Shown: piece by piece, positions 34,812 through 46,747 of the stretch
Position numbering within the stretch: the stretch's first letter is position 1
How the letters are laid out: each line of letters opens with the position of its first letter
Source of the DNA: Auanema rhodensis
Taxonomy: Eukaryota; Nematoda; Chromadorea; Rhabditida; Rhabditidae
NCBI GenBank assembly: GCA_964057225.1
Contig: OZ059896.1
Location: 8,680,001-8,744,000, forward strand
Direction: 5' to 3'
Length of the DNA stretch: 64,000 bases
Notes under the pieces: model-generated
Told to the model about the DNA's origin: nothing
Databases searched by the model: none
What the model saw: only the letters and a program-made list of their open reading frames with translations
Program-made: the position numbers and the translations under genes

Positions 34812-35349
34812 ATGACCCGCTTCGTTACTTTTCTCATCTCTTTATTAAGTTTTAGTGTATATTGTAAGTTTTCTAATTTATTAAATAACATCATTGCTAT
34901 CCTCTTAGTAAGTTTCGCGATTGAGTGTCAAACATGTGATGAAGAAGCGTGCCAGGATAGCACGAGATGGGTGATTGAAACTTGTCCTCCACGAACACGA
35001 ATGTGTTATAGATTTACAACAGGATACGGAAAAGGTACTTAATGATTAAAGTTCAACGATATGTATATGTATTTAGTGTTCCGCCGAGGATGTGCAAACT
35101 ACGATTGTCAGACCATTCCTGGTTTACCTGAAGGTTCCACATGCAACACATGCGATTCGGACAGGTGATTTTCTTACTCCGATCCTGTCATAATGCCAGA
35201 TTCCTGCAGAATTATTGTAAAAAAAATATTTCAGATGCAACGGGTATGTTCCTCATCGAGGAAGTCATGGAGCCGGAGATGTCTGGAATGCAGCAACCTC
35301 GTCGCTACATGCTTTTATCGCGCCGATTCTTTTCATAATTCTAGCATAA
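34812..35349 (+). CDS. Ly-6/uPAR three-finger protein, probably GPI-anchored
   Basis: Four exons (34812-34863, 34909-35034, 35077-35164, 35235-35349) give 381 nt, 126 residues. Signal peptide MTRFVTFLISLLSFSVYLSF; the mature part begins IECQTCDEEAC. Ten or so cysteines follow the Ly-6 layout: CQTC, CPPRTRMC, GCANYDC, TCNTC, and a terminal RCNGY (the conserved C-N pair). A C-terminal hydrophobic tail (AFIAPILFIILA) fits a GPI-attachment signal. Animal Ly-6 proteins such as lynx1 modulate nicotinic receptors, so its place behind a receptor subunit gene is notable; a functional link is inference. Confidence 0.82.
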
Positions 35350-35598
35350 AAAAATTATTTTCATTATTCTTGCGGTGTTACGTAATATTTCTCAATCTTT
35401 TTATTTATGGTTGTTGTTTTAATATCTTGAAACCTTTTTTTATAAATACTTATGTTTTGCATATAACAGGTTCTGAGTATAACGTACGCAACAGTAGTTC
35501 TAGTAAATATCATGCTCTAATTTCATTCTACTGTTATTTACAATTTGCTGTAACAAGGTGGCTATGAAATTTAAAGCATAATATTTAGTTTTATTAAG

Positions 35599-37681
35599 AT
35601 GCTGAGTGATATTAAAAAACGTGAAACTAAAGAGTTCGAAAGTAAAGAAGGTGAACGGAAATCGGGTAAGAATAATTGTTATTGTTAATAACTTTGAAAT
35701 TATAGTGAAACTTTTGAACTGGACATCAAGAGGAATAAGTTGTCAAGGTGGCATTCGCCGCTACTTTTTTTCACCGGAAGCTCTGAATGAAAATTTAGAA
35801 TCATGTCTTCATTCCAAATTATTTGCTTTCGAAAACCGGGTTTGGAGTAATCTTTCTGTACTATCAGAGCTTTTGTTTCCAGTATGGAATTGTGTATTCC
35901 GATGAGTTGGTGGAGCTCTTTAATAACAGTATTCAAGAAATGAATCCAGTTGTTAAATTTCTTTTTGATAACGGAGATATGCCATCTGGCCGAGATATTA
36001 GTTTGTGTTAATTTTTTTTAAATATTGTACTCGCTAACATTTCAGTGAACGTTTGTAAAATGGATGCTAAATTTAATGTCTTAGCTTTAGTCGACTTATC
36101 ACTTATTCTCGGAGAAGTCTGGATGCTAATATTTTTATAAGTAGTGTCTAGTATTTAGATCGAGGAAACTAAAGAGATATTAAAACAATTAAAGAGAAGA
36201 AGTGATTTGTTTGATTGTTTATGGCACACAGATAACTGTAAGCATTTTCTTCATTTTATTAATATTATTACTAGCATTCGATAGGTTCTTCAATTCAAGA
36301 CTCACTGTTTTCTTATTTAACCATGATTAGCTTCAAAGCTAATTCTCGCTTCAAATCGCAAATAATTATGTCAAGAATAGTGTGTGATCTAATGCGTAGT
36401 CCTAATGCGAGAGCAATGGGAATTGCAACTCTATTTGAGGAAGGGTTGTACCTGTAAGAAATTAACATTCTCAAATATATCTTATTTTTAATTTTAGGGA
36501 TGCTTATATAATGTCTGCTGTTTTTGCTTCGAAAGATCTACATCAAAAAATAAAATGCCTGGTGGAATCAAAATTGGGTAATCTTTTACCTAATATGGCA
36601 TTTTTGAAGTAGGATTTAACTTTTCATTTTTTCATATACATTTCAAGTATTCTCAGTTCTCTCGAGAATTTTAAACCGGAAATGATAAGTGAAACCTCAC
36701 TTATTTCTAAGTTAACTAATTTAGAACCAGTTAGTTTTCACACTACTTTTAACAGTAATTTTTTTTTTTAGGTTTTGGCATATCGCTTTATTAAAATTTT
36801 TTCCACCGTTCTAGAAAATGAGAACGTGAACTTGGAAACTTTGATTGTTAGTTTTCGCATTAGGAATTGAATAATTATAGAATCTAAGGCTGGTAGAGTC
36901 AGCATTTCATCGTTATTCCAAACAATTCTTCTATCTGCCATTATCAAGGAAGATTTGAGCACGGCTCGCTTGATATTACATGATTTCTGGTCTAGCATCT
37001 CTGATTCTGTTTTATGCGATATGTTCGTGAAATTGGAACGAGTGTACTTTCGAGTACGATTATTGTACTAAAATCTTTGTACATTGTTTATTTTAGCAAG
37101 TCTTTCAAATTTTATGCGACACAGTAGAAATAATGAACCATATAACGAAATCAAAAACCACCTCAAGAAGTGTTATGTTCGATTATTCTAATAGCGGTAA
37201 GCGATTATCTTCTTTTCGGAACTAAGAAATGCTTTTAGGTTTATTAGGATCATTTGTAACTTTATGGCTTGAAAAAGGATGGCTCTGTGGCGATGTTAAC
37301 AACAATAATAATCAAACTCTAGTAGTAACTTCCACATCTATATTACAGAAATTTACTTCTTTAACTCAGGTTTTTTTTGTATTTGTCTGAAATCTATAAT
37401 GTATAATGTTGTTCAGGATCCTAAATTGAAATTTTGCATTAATTTCGCTTTGAGTATAATACGTCAGGAATCGTTTCCCATTAAAACAGAGCTTTCAGCT
37501 TTACAAATGGATGAAAATGAGAAAATTTATGCAATTTTCTTGTTACGAAAAAGTTCGTGAACATATATTTTAAAAAATATTCATATGATATTTTATAGAT
37601 TTTGTAAACCCTCTACCAGATAATGAAACTAGCCAAGCTGTATTTGAAAAACTTAATAGTGTTTTGTTGAATAATTTATGA
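35599..37681 (+). CDS. Uncharacterised, probably all-helical protein
   Basis: Family not recognised. About 13 exons join in frame from ATG at 35599 (MLSDIKKRETKEFESKEG) to TGA at 37679-37681 (ending EKLNSVLLNNL), roughly 550 residues. Segments such as MNVCKMDAKFNVLALVDLSL, EETKEILKQLKRRSDLFDCL, MSAVFASKDLHQKIKCL and LQKFTSLTQDPKLKFCINFA alternate hydrophobic and charged positions, as in helical-repeat scaffolds (Mediator- or Integrator-type subunits have this look, but I cannot assign one). No signal peptide or membrane span. It follows the Ly-6 gene by 249 nt and is convergent with the MTP gene 136 nt away. Confidence 0.6.
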
Positions 37682-37817
37682 ATCTTGAGGTTATTGCATG
37701 TCTTGCTATGTTTTTGACTATCGATACAAATCAGAATACAACTGAATAAAAGTTTAATTATTGTTATAAGAGATTATAATTGAAGAGAACTTGTAAAATC
37801 AAATACTCGTGTTTTTT

Positions 37818-40800
37818 TTAATATTGCTGTATAGTTTCTGCATGTTTGTTACATTGTTTACTTGTAGCTTCGTCTACAAACAACGAAGAGCCTGGCAGTA
37901 CTGATCTCCTACGAATGTTCCGTAAGACTTTTTCTCCGCGTTGTTCATAATATGAGCGACTGGCAATCAAATATATTAGAAATTGAAAGAAATCTAAAAC
38001 TAACATGGCTTCCATATTGCTGGTTTCAATTCTTGTGCAGAAAGTTGGTGGAATATTTTGGAAGTTAGCATCAACATAACTTGTCAAGGAACCTATTGTG
38101 GAATAAATAGAAGAGATAGAATGTTCTACTTTTTGGTCTTGAATAATTTTCAAAGAGGAAAGGAATGTAGTGGAAGTACTGAAATGATCTGTTTGTTACG
38201 AATAGTTTTAATTAATTACTTTAATGTTATAGCTGTTGCTGACTCTTTGTTCCACAAAGATATTTCACAGGACCCTAAGATCTTTATTGATGTAGCTCCA
38301 AGAGAAATAAGCTCGGTGGATAATCCTGACAAAAGAGGGAAACTTGCTTTTGCAATTCTCAATGGAACATTTCCCTACAATTTATTTATCAAAAGGATTT
38401 ATAATATGTAATGATGCACCTCAAACGCTTTGAGAGTTTGCCCATCTGCATTCCATACAGCTGACATCATTCCTGTAGTTCCCTAAATTTGTTTTGTATT
38501 TTAGGCTTCAAAATTATATTACCTTGAAAACTGATACTTCTGGTAAAGCGTGTCCTAGGATGTTCAAACGTATACTAGCTTCAGGCTCAACTTCAAGATC
38601 GGTAGAACTTTCTTTCACAAATCCATCCACTCCAGCAGAATTTATCGAAAGCTGAAGAGACAAGTTTAGATTCCAAATCCCAATCTTACTTACTCCGAAG
38701 AGCTCTTGTTTAAACTTTCTTCCTTTGGTCATTACGACTTCGAAGTCTGTCGTTTTGAAAATGCCTTGATCAAATTCAACACTGGATTGCTTCTCGATTT
38801 GATATCCAGCAATATCTTGAATTAGATTTATGAAGATTGTGATTTGAAGACTTTGAAATACTAACTCTTAAGAATACTCCAATTAGCATTTGAATCAGCA
38901 TTCAATGATTTATGAATGTAATTAGCGCGGAAAACTTTGAAAGCTCTCATTCTTCTCCAGTACTCCATTTTCTATAAGAATTAAAAAAAAACTAGCTTCA
39001 GAATATTAGGGTTTACCAATTCGTCTTGCAAATTGCTTGCTAACACAGCTTTATAGAAGTATTGCCATTTTTCAGGATCATCTGGGAATAATGTTTCTGT
39101 TCTCAGAATATGAGTACCAATATTTTGTTGTTCTGGTAGAGATCTAAAAATTATTATTAGAAATACGATTTTTTTTTGAACCAACCTGATTAAAATATCA
39201 GTAGCCAGTTGCGATTCCAGTACACTTGTCTTCTGAGGGCAAGTATTGCGGAAAAGTTTCAACAGAAGTCCCGTAAGCTTTAAAATTTATAATATAACGG
39301 TGTGGAAGACAATGGAATTCTTCTACCTGGGACTCATATTGATGATGATGAGTTTTCTTTATCAAACGTAAAGCTGCTACCTGTTGCTTGGAAGTTGCTG
39401 AGTTATTGCAGAGATACTTTTTAGCTACTTGATAAGCACTATAAACATCAATAATTTGAAAAATATAAGATATCTATCTATACCTGTTGATTGGAAGGTT
39501 ATGAAGTACATTTAAAGATTGATATCGACAATCATCTGTCGTACAATTAGTGATAGTTGCAATGAATTTGTTTACAATCTTTGAAAATATTATCCAAAAT
39601 TACAATGATAGGAAAATTAACTTACAATATTTTTACCTTTATTGCATTCGTTCCAGCTGCTAGGACTTTCTTCACATTTTCTTTTCAAAATAGAACTAAT
39701 GGCATTAGCTATTTTCCAAAAACTTTTGTTTCCAGTTTCTTCATTCAGCCAATACTAAACAATTAGAAAAGCAATTTAACTAGTTTATCCATATAGACTT
39801 ACCATGAGTTGCTTGTGCCAACTATGATCATTGCTCAAAGATAATGCTGCAGTAAAAAGATAATCATCTATAAAAATTGGTCCTTCAATCAAAAGATGTT
39901 CACGAGCAACTTTCAAGCTTGTTTCAGTTCCCAAAGATCCCAAAATATTTCCAATAACATGTCTGAAAAATTATTATTCAAACACGTCAGTTCTAGTAAG
40001 ACTTACAAAACTGGCTCATTTTCGGGATTTAATATAATATGTTTCCAATCTTCAGGAGTTACATCGTAAGCATAATGTACAAGTTGTGCGTAAAGTAATG
40101 AATGTTGATCACAAGTATGGGAATCACCCATATCAAACAGATGATCTCTGTACTTTTCCAATATGTTAACAAACTAATCACATTATTTAAATTTTGTCAA
40201 AGCATATCATGCTTACCTTATTTTCAGATTTGATACCAAAATGCATGCCTTCATACAATCTATGACCCACATGTTTTCCTTTAAGACTGACTGCACATTG
40301 ATGAGCATTGTACTCCGATTTACATAGTCGGGGTACGTACAAACGAGTTCGATTAGTTATTTCGACATATAACCTGAATTAATATAACTTTGATAGATAT
40401 GTATGCTTTACTGATACCTGCTTTCCAATTGAAACCCATATTTAGGGTCAAGTGGATTACGCAACTTAGCTAGCTCGATTGCATCAATGATTACGATATC
40501 AGCATCAACTTTAGTATTTTGCCTATTAAACAAAAATGATTTCAAGCATGTAAAATACAAAACCTATAGAAGACCTCCTGAGAATACTCAACAGCTTCAA
40601 GTCCAGCTATTCTAGTGAAATTTCTATGAAACAAATGGGATTTTAGATATATTCAGCTAAGTTATACCTGGAGTTTTCATTACCAACCTTGCAATTGTTT
40701 ATGTCTCTTTTAAATTTTTTATCTGCTGGTCTTGAAAATTTAACGCTACATTCTCCAAAAACAGTGGGCTGAACAAAATATAAATTAATATGAATGAAAA

Positions 40801-41475
40801 ATGATACATACCACAACTTGGTTATCACCTTCTCCGTGTAAAGCTGGAGTATAAATGGAACTTACTATACCCCACAAGACATTCCAAGTGGATTCCGCAT
40901 TCGGATGTTCTCTACAAAGAACACAAAACTTATTAATTCTATTATATTATCTATATCACTAACGCGATGTCAATGTAAGCCGATTCTAAATTATTGCCAC
41001 CTTGAGTGAATGCTACTAGAACAGGAGGAAGGTTATTGCAGGGTCCTGTCTTACATTCTGTGATCTTTAAAGAAAAGTTTTATTTTAATTTAATACTTAT
41101 TAAAAACTTCGAAGCGGGCAAGAATATTTCCGTCTAAATCATAATGTAATGTGTGAAAAGAAAAATTTCCAGTTGTTTTAAGAGAAGGAGCATTGTCCTT
41201 GTTATCCAGATCTTGATATAAAACAGTTTCAGTTTCAAATTTGTAGTCCACTTTGATCAATCTTAAGAAAAATAATGGAATATACATACACATTAATGTA
41301 TGCAGTTCTACCTAGTGTGCTCTATTTCTTCGGTAGGTTCGACATTATCTAAGTTTATAGACAACTTTTCATCAGCATAAATGCCTATAATTATAAAAAA
41401 ATGAATATTAATAACTTTTATTAAACTGTTCTTACCTACAAAAAGAAGGAATAATACATAATTGAGCGACCTCAT
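37818..41475 (-). CDS. dsc-4: Microsomal triglyceride transfer protein (MTP) large subunit-like
   Basis: Large lipid transfer protein of the ER lumen that loads lipid on vitellogenin/apoB-type lipoproteins. Signal peptide MRSLNYVLFLLFVG, then the vitellogenin-N beta-barrel (ECSVKFSRPADKKFKRDINN with its Cys pair) and a helical region of many short exons (HVIGNILGSLGTE, NKFIATITNCTTDDCRYQS, PINSAYQVAKKYLC). Lipid-binding sheets follow (YIHKSLNADSNWSILKS; TTDFEVVMTKGRKFKQELFG). The C-terminal strand NFQNIPPTFCTRIETSN is placed like the FSQYPFLVCMQMDKD segment of human MTP, which favours MTP over a vitellogenin, as does the modest length without a von Willebrand D domain. C. elegans DSC-4 is the MTP orthologue. 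Many small exons; junctions at the 3' end are less certain. Confidence 0.7.
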
Positions 41476-42282
41476 TAGAGGTTAAGAACAAAACTGAGTT
41501 GCAATGTAGAACGACTGCCTTATCAGTGCGTGACACTAAGTATACGTTGACAAACAGAAGAGCCTATTGCCATCTAACACTGAATGATTAAAAAGCCAAT
41601 TGACATAGCTTCTCTATCTAATGTTGGCAATGAAAATAAAAAGATAAAACATTGGAGGAATATCCGTAACCTATAGTAGCCGTACATAAACTAGTTCCTT
41701 GCAAAGTGCTATTATGAAAGAACACATTAAGAGTTCAGATTTTTCATTACTATATTTGAACTTATGTTGTAGCCAATGTAGCTACACCTGCTATATCAGC
41801 GCGTGGATAGTACACCTTATCTATGAGCAGTTGTCCCTTTCTATGATGTTCTAGGAAATTCGTAAGATAATAATCAACAAAAATATGAATATTCGCATAT
41901 TTTATCCATTTAAATAAAACAATAATAAATGGTATTTACATATAGAAAATCAATCACGAGCTGTATTTTCAATATTTTCAACTTTGTGCTGCATATAGCA
42001 CACATAATACGTCTTCATTATTACAATGTAGATACATTCACAATTAATAAAATTTGTTAGAGGTGAAAATCATGTAAATTATGAATATAGAATAAGAAAT
42101 TGGTGGTTATTGCAGTAAGAAATATTATTGAAGAATATATATATTATGAAACGTGCGAAAGGTAAGCCAATACGAATAATATACAAAGAATGGAAAGACG
42201 CTGTTAAAAATTATTAAATGATCTGTTTATAAATCTATAATAGCTATATATGCTTTATACCCACATTCCAAATTTAAAGAAT
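41476..42282. other. Intergenic between RING gene and MTP
   Basis: About 800 nt upstream of the MTP start and downstream of the RING gene. It has no coding signal; AT-rich. Likely MTP promoter. Confidence 0.45.
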
Positions 42283-43628
42283 TCACCAATCAGCTTTACT
42301 GAGATCCATTACTGGGGCAAACCTCTTTAGCTTCGCAGTGAAAACACTGCTATCTTCTTGATCTCCATCTTGCTCATAATCAGAGTCACTTTCATCAGAG
42401 CTTCTTCCGTGAATTCCTGACGATCTTCTGATTGTTGCAACACGAGATGCGATATCTTGTCCAACTTTATCAGACACAGAAAACCGAGACATACGGCTGG
42501 TAACTCTATCAATATCATTACGAGAAATCGCGTATGTTATTTGATCCATTAAGCCCTTAAATAAATTCAAAATAATTCGCTTCCAAAGATAAACCATACT
42601 TGTTTTCTCTGTTGACACTGTTCAATTTGACGAAGTGCTTTTTCAACATCATGAAGGGCAGAGGAAATGTTAGAATTCATTTGAATAATTCCTCCAGCCA
42701 TACTTTCAACTTCATGCCACTCGTCTTCAAAATCTGCCCATGAGGTTGAGCTAGCACACTTTTCACGCAAAATGAGGAGAGCCTAAAGAAAATAAAGATT
42801 AATATAGTTTTTTATTATTATCTGACATCTTCAACTATAGCTACTTCTTCATGACTGCATTGTTGGTTACGAAGCTTACAAAATAAGTTAGTGAAACGCT
42901 CATCGGTTACTTGTTTAATCTAAAAAATTAGTTAAAGTCACTTTTCTTCTTTTTTTTAATTACTTTTGTTGGTAAATACAGTTTGGTTATATGAAAACGA
43001 TGTTTTGATTCCATAACACAATGTGGGCATACCAAATGAGACTCAGCCTGAATATAAAATTGTTTAAGAAAATTAAAAATTAAACACATACCAGATCATA
43101 ATTATGAATGCGTATACCATCAACCAAATTTTCTACAACCTCATTAGGAGTGCACTTGATACAAACTCTAGCATGACGGGGATGCAAGCATAAACTGCAT
43201 TCAGAACATTGCCAACTTTGTTCAGGTTCATCAAAGAAAAGCTATAAGCAAAGAAATAAAGTATAAGTCTATTAGACGTCCAACTTTTTCTTTTGATCCC
43301 CCGTTTGAAATTGTTGGAGTATATTCGAGTTGAGATTTCAAACAGTGATTTGTGGGGAAAGCATAAACAGAAAATCCCATCCCGCATTCGTCACATTGAG
43401 CAAACCTATATGATTATACAAAAAAAGATAGGCTTTTAAAAAAATTACTTTTTAAGTTTGAGTTCTTTAAGGCACTCTCTACAAACAGAATGTCCACATG
43501 GAGCAACGTGAGGTAGACGTCTCTCCAAGTCTAAAGAGAAATTTGAGATTAAAAAAACTCGAAAAAGAAAAAGTTAAAACCTTACCGTATGGATTTTTAC
43601 AAAAGGTACAAAGAATAGCTTTGCTCAT
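42283..43628 (-). CDS. RING-finger protein with Cys-rich region and coiled coil
   Basis: Probable E3 ubiquitin ligase, TRIM-like in layout. The start ATG (MSKAILCTFCKNPY) is 1 nt after a GTTGCAG acceptor. The RING is split over exons: CTFC, then CGHSVCREC, then CDECG. A second Cys/His-rich part (CSECSLCLHPRHARVCIKC and LVCPHCV) resembles a B-box-like or extra zinc module. A helical, coiled-coil-like stretch follows (SSALHDVEKALRQIEQCQQR), then a Ser/Arg/acid-rich tail (RSSDESDSDYEQDGDQED) ending LSKADW. Roughly 340 residues in about nine exons. The substrate cannot be inferred. A cluster of palindromes lies about 80-135 nt upstream of the start. Confidence 0.75.
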
Positions 43629-43706
43629 TCTGCAACCGTTTCTATGAAACAAAAATGTTAGACTGACCAATATAGAAAATTGTTATGTTTTGAAGAAAGG
43701 TGGGTG

Positions 43707-43761
43707 GCGCGCAACCGTAATAGGACCTTAGGTTTTGGCAAATGCCATGACCTGTGGTCAT
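43707..43761. promoter_or_regulatory. Cluster of four perfect palindromes upstream of the RING gene
   Basis: Within 55 nt: GCGCGC (43707-43712), ACCTTAGGT (43725-43733), GGCAAATGCC (43737-43746) and ATGACCTGTGGTCAT (43747-43761). The last has everted half-sites of the AGGTCA type used by nuclear receptors. The patch is GC-rich against an AT-rich background. A regulatory site is favoured because it sits just upstream of the RING gene start; an RNA hairpin is possible. Confidence 0.4.
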
Positions 43762-44029
43762 CCCTTAACACTTCTAAATTGAGGTGCGAAAAGAAAAACT
43801 GATCAGGCAATTTTTAACGAGCCATATTCTCATGATTTACGATGTGTTCAAATCTATCTTTGGCTATTTTTTCTTGTTGAATTGTGTTCATAATTATTAA
43901 CTTGCAGTAAATTAAAAATAAAAACGAATTTTCAGGGAAAGATTGTTCATTCTCGATAAACATTTAAACATATAACAACAAACAAGATAACAATGATCAA
44001 CAATAAAAACGAACAGAAATATGACATTT
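43762..44029. other. Rest of the interval between WDR46 and the RING gene
   Basis: AT-rich 3' flank of WDR46 on the minus strand. No coding signal. Confidence 0.4.
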
Positions 44030-46275
44030 TTAAGATTTGAATCGATCCAATACATGCTTTGGGCCCGTTTTTTCTTCCTTCTGCCCTCTTCCAAAGTATT
44101 CCTTCTCCATTTCTTCCTTCTCTTTGTTGCGTTCGACGCGAATATCTCCTTTGACTGTATTCTTTCTGAGCTCCTGAAAAATTTTTTTTTTCATATTTTC
44201 TTCATGTAATTCATGCCTTGTGGTATCCCTTGGAACGTCCTCGCATTTTGTGCTTTGGAGTATATTCGATTTGAACAGGACGGACATATAAAATTTTCTT
44301 TCTTTCTTCCATTGCATCTTCCAATAAGCTTTCATTAACACGGTTAATGTCATTGGGGTCAAGACATATAAGCTCAGGTTGAAGCTGAAATAATTAAGTT
44401 ATTAATATTAGCCTTAGCGTGAAGAATTACCTTATCAAGCAACTGTTTAACTTCTCTTTCTTTACGTTGGTTCTTCGTTTCGTAAGGATTGGCTCTCAAA
44501 GCATCTACATTAGCTTCTCCGCAACCTGAGAATAAAGTTATGATTTTTCACAATAAAAACATTAATTTTTACCTGGTACTAGCATACTTGTGAACCCTCC
44601 AGCATGTCCAATACCGAGCACATCTTCATATGGCACAAATGCTAAGCCAGTAACTGGCCCAGCACATCTGTGAACAACGTAAGGATCTCTAGTTGTTCCT
44701 AAGTGCATGTCAGTGAAAACCTGAAAAACATTTTCAATTGAATTTATAACTAAATTTGTTTTTACTTGAACAGTGTTTCCAATTGCACATGCCACAGTTT
44801 TTCTCTGGCTGACAGCTATATTAGATAATCCAAAAGGTAATGAATATGCATGTAATTGTCTATACATACGAACATCCCAAACTCTTAAAGTAAAAGAGGA
44901 ATATATATCGGGTGAAACAGCAGATCTTACCTTAACTTTCGATCCAAACCACTGGTGTACATGTAAGATCCACTATCATCTACAGCAAGCCCTTGAATAG
45001 AACCTGGATGGCATAGAAGCTTCACTAGAGGCTCCTTTTCGTTAGGCGACCACAATGAAACAGTTCCTTAAAACATTGTTAGAAAAACAGACAAATTCGA
45101 GAAAAAACCATTGCCATGACCAGTGTGAATAATAGCATTTGCCGGATTTTGGCACATAACATCCAGAGGGCCAGATTTGGTACAGAATGACGATACCATT
45201 TTTCCCATAGAAACATCCAAGAAATGAAGCCATGAATTTTTTGACTAAAACATAAAATTTAGCAAAAACAATTGTTACATAATGTTACAAACCCCAGCAG
45301 CAAGAAGGAAATGACGAGGTAAAAATTCTAAACGATTAACTTGAGGTAGTGTTTTAACACAATGCAATTCAGTTCCCATGTTATCATAAACATATGTATA
45401 ATGCTTTTGAGATACAGCATAAATGTTCTCTGTATGTAACCAACTGAAAAAAAAGATGATAGCAAGCTAAGACACTATAAACATACGAAACATCACGAAT
45501 ATATTCCATAACATTTGTTTCGCAGTGCAAATTCTTCGTTTGCCAATCCAAAGAAGCAATGTGTCCTTTTTTGCCACCTAATAGTAAGTGTCTTCCATTA
45601 TTAGTATAAGAAATTTTATAAGGCCCATATTGAGGAAGATTTAAATCAAAATGCTAAACAAATAAATAATAAAGTGATTTAAATTGAAGAATATTACCTT
45701 TGAAGCACTTGCCAAGTCAACAGCTTGGGCAATTTCTTTCTGACGGATTGTGTAAGTAATTTCTCCATTTTCAGTTTCTAAGTAACCTTCCTACAGAGAA
45801 AAATAAGTTTTCTAAGAACGAAAACATTTTAACCTCTTCTTTGTTTAGAATCTCAGCTCTGGCAGTGGTTTCAGCGCGGTTTACAAATGCCTTTTTTTTA
45901 TTAGCAAACTTTTGCTGATGAAAATTACTACGCATGGCCTTAGGTTCAATATGACCAGCACCTGAAAATTATTATTACACGTCGCTATTATCTATATATA
46001 ATATATAATACCTGTATCATGCTTTTTAATACGGGCTGGATCAACAGGTACAACGTCAGGAAATTTATCAGATGCTTTAGGCTTTCTATGAAAGAACTAT
46101 ACTTTTACTCAAGATTCTGTTGTACTTACTTAGGGAAATTCCCTTTTTTTATAAAATCTGATTTTCGTTTCATTGTCAAATACTTTTTATATTCTATTCT
46201 ATTCATACTTCGTTGAGATACTCCCTCAACAGGAGTTTCATCTTGGGCGACGTATTTCAAAACCTCCGTTGACAT
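44030..46275 (-). CDS. WDR46/UTP7-type nucleolar WD-repeat protein
   Basis: Small-subunit processome component for 18S rRNA maturation. Starts [13 protein letters not shown] (ATG 1 nt after a TTTTTAAG acceptor). A basic N-terminal region ([33 protein letters not shown]) precedes a WD-repeat propeller ([57 protein letters not shown]). The C-terminal BING4 region is diagnostic: [58 protein letters not shown] and the end LDRFKS are close to human WDR46. Near the 3' end the frame is kept only if 44174-44216 is removed as a GC-AG intron, joining GYHK to [11 protein letters not shown] (see findings). Confidence 0.9.
44174..44216 (-). other. Inferred GC-AG intron in the WDR46 gene
   Basis: GCATGA...TTTTTCAG, 43 nt, within the usual intron size here. 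Reading through meets TGA at once; removal keeps phase 0 and the C-terminal family match. Confidence 0.65.
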
Positions 46276-46747
46276 TCTTAAAAATCGAATAACAAAACAT
46301 ATGAAAACAGTTTTGATAATATAACGAGTGGTTCAAACCAATATAATAATGAAAAAATGACATTTTATTACAAATTATTTAGAAAAAAAAAAGATTACAA
46401 ATTTTTTAATAAATAAGAGCTGAACCCTAAAACATTGAGCCGGTTAAATCTATCAAGTAATCTTAATAATGCACAGCTAACAATTACAAGAAAAAATTAC
46501 AGCTACTTTGGGTATCTGAATCACAGTTTAATACCAATGAACGCAAAAAGTTTGAAAGAAAAAATAATAAATAAGTGTCATAGGGAGCAAAATTTGTTTT
46601 CCCCGTACACCAACATACCAGACTAATGAAACACGAAACACGACTAGTCTTAGGTATTAATATATTGAATGGCTGGGCAAGAACAATAGGGAAAACCCTC
46701 GATCTTAATTGTATTAATCATAAAAACACTAAAATAAAATATCAACA
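46276..46747. other. Interval between SEC24 and WDR46
   Basis: 472 nt, AT-rich, with poly-A runs near 46380-46400. No coding signal. 3' flank of SEC24 and upstream region of WDR46. Confidence 0.45.

Noticed and set aside
43800-43825. Sm-site-like AATTTTTAAC that might mark a spliceosomal or spliced-leader RNA
   Set aside because: No 3' stem-loop and no U-RNA or leader sequence upstream; the match is too short.
44030-44362. Apparent frameshift in WDR46
   Set aside because: Explained by a 43-nt GC-AG intron with correct phase, so a broken gene is not needed.
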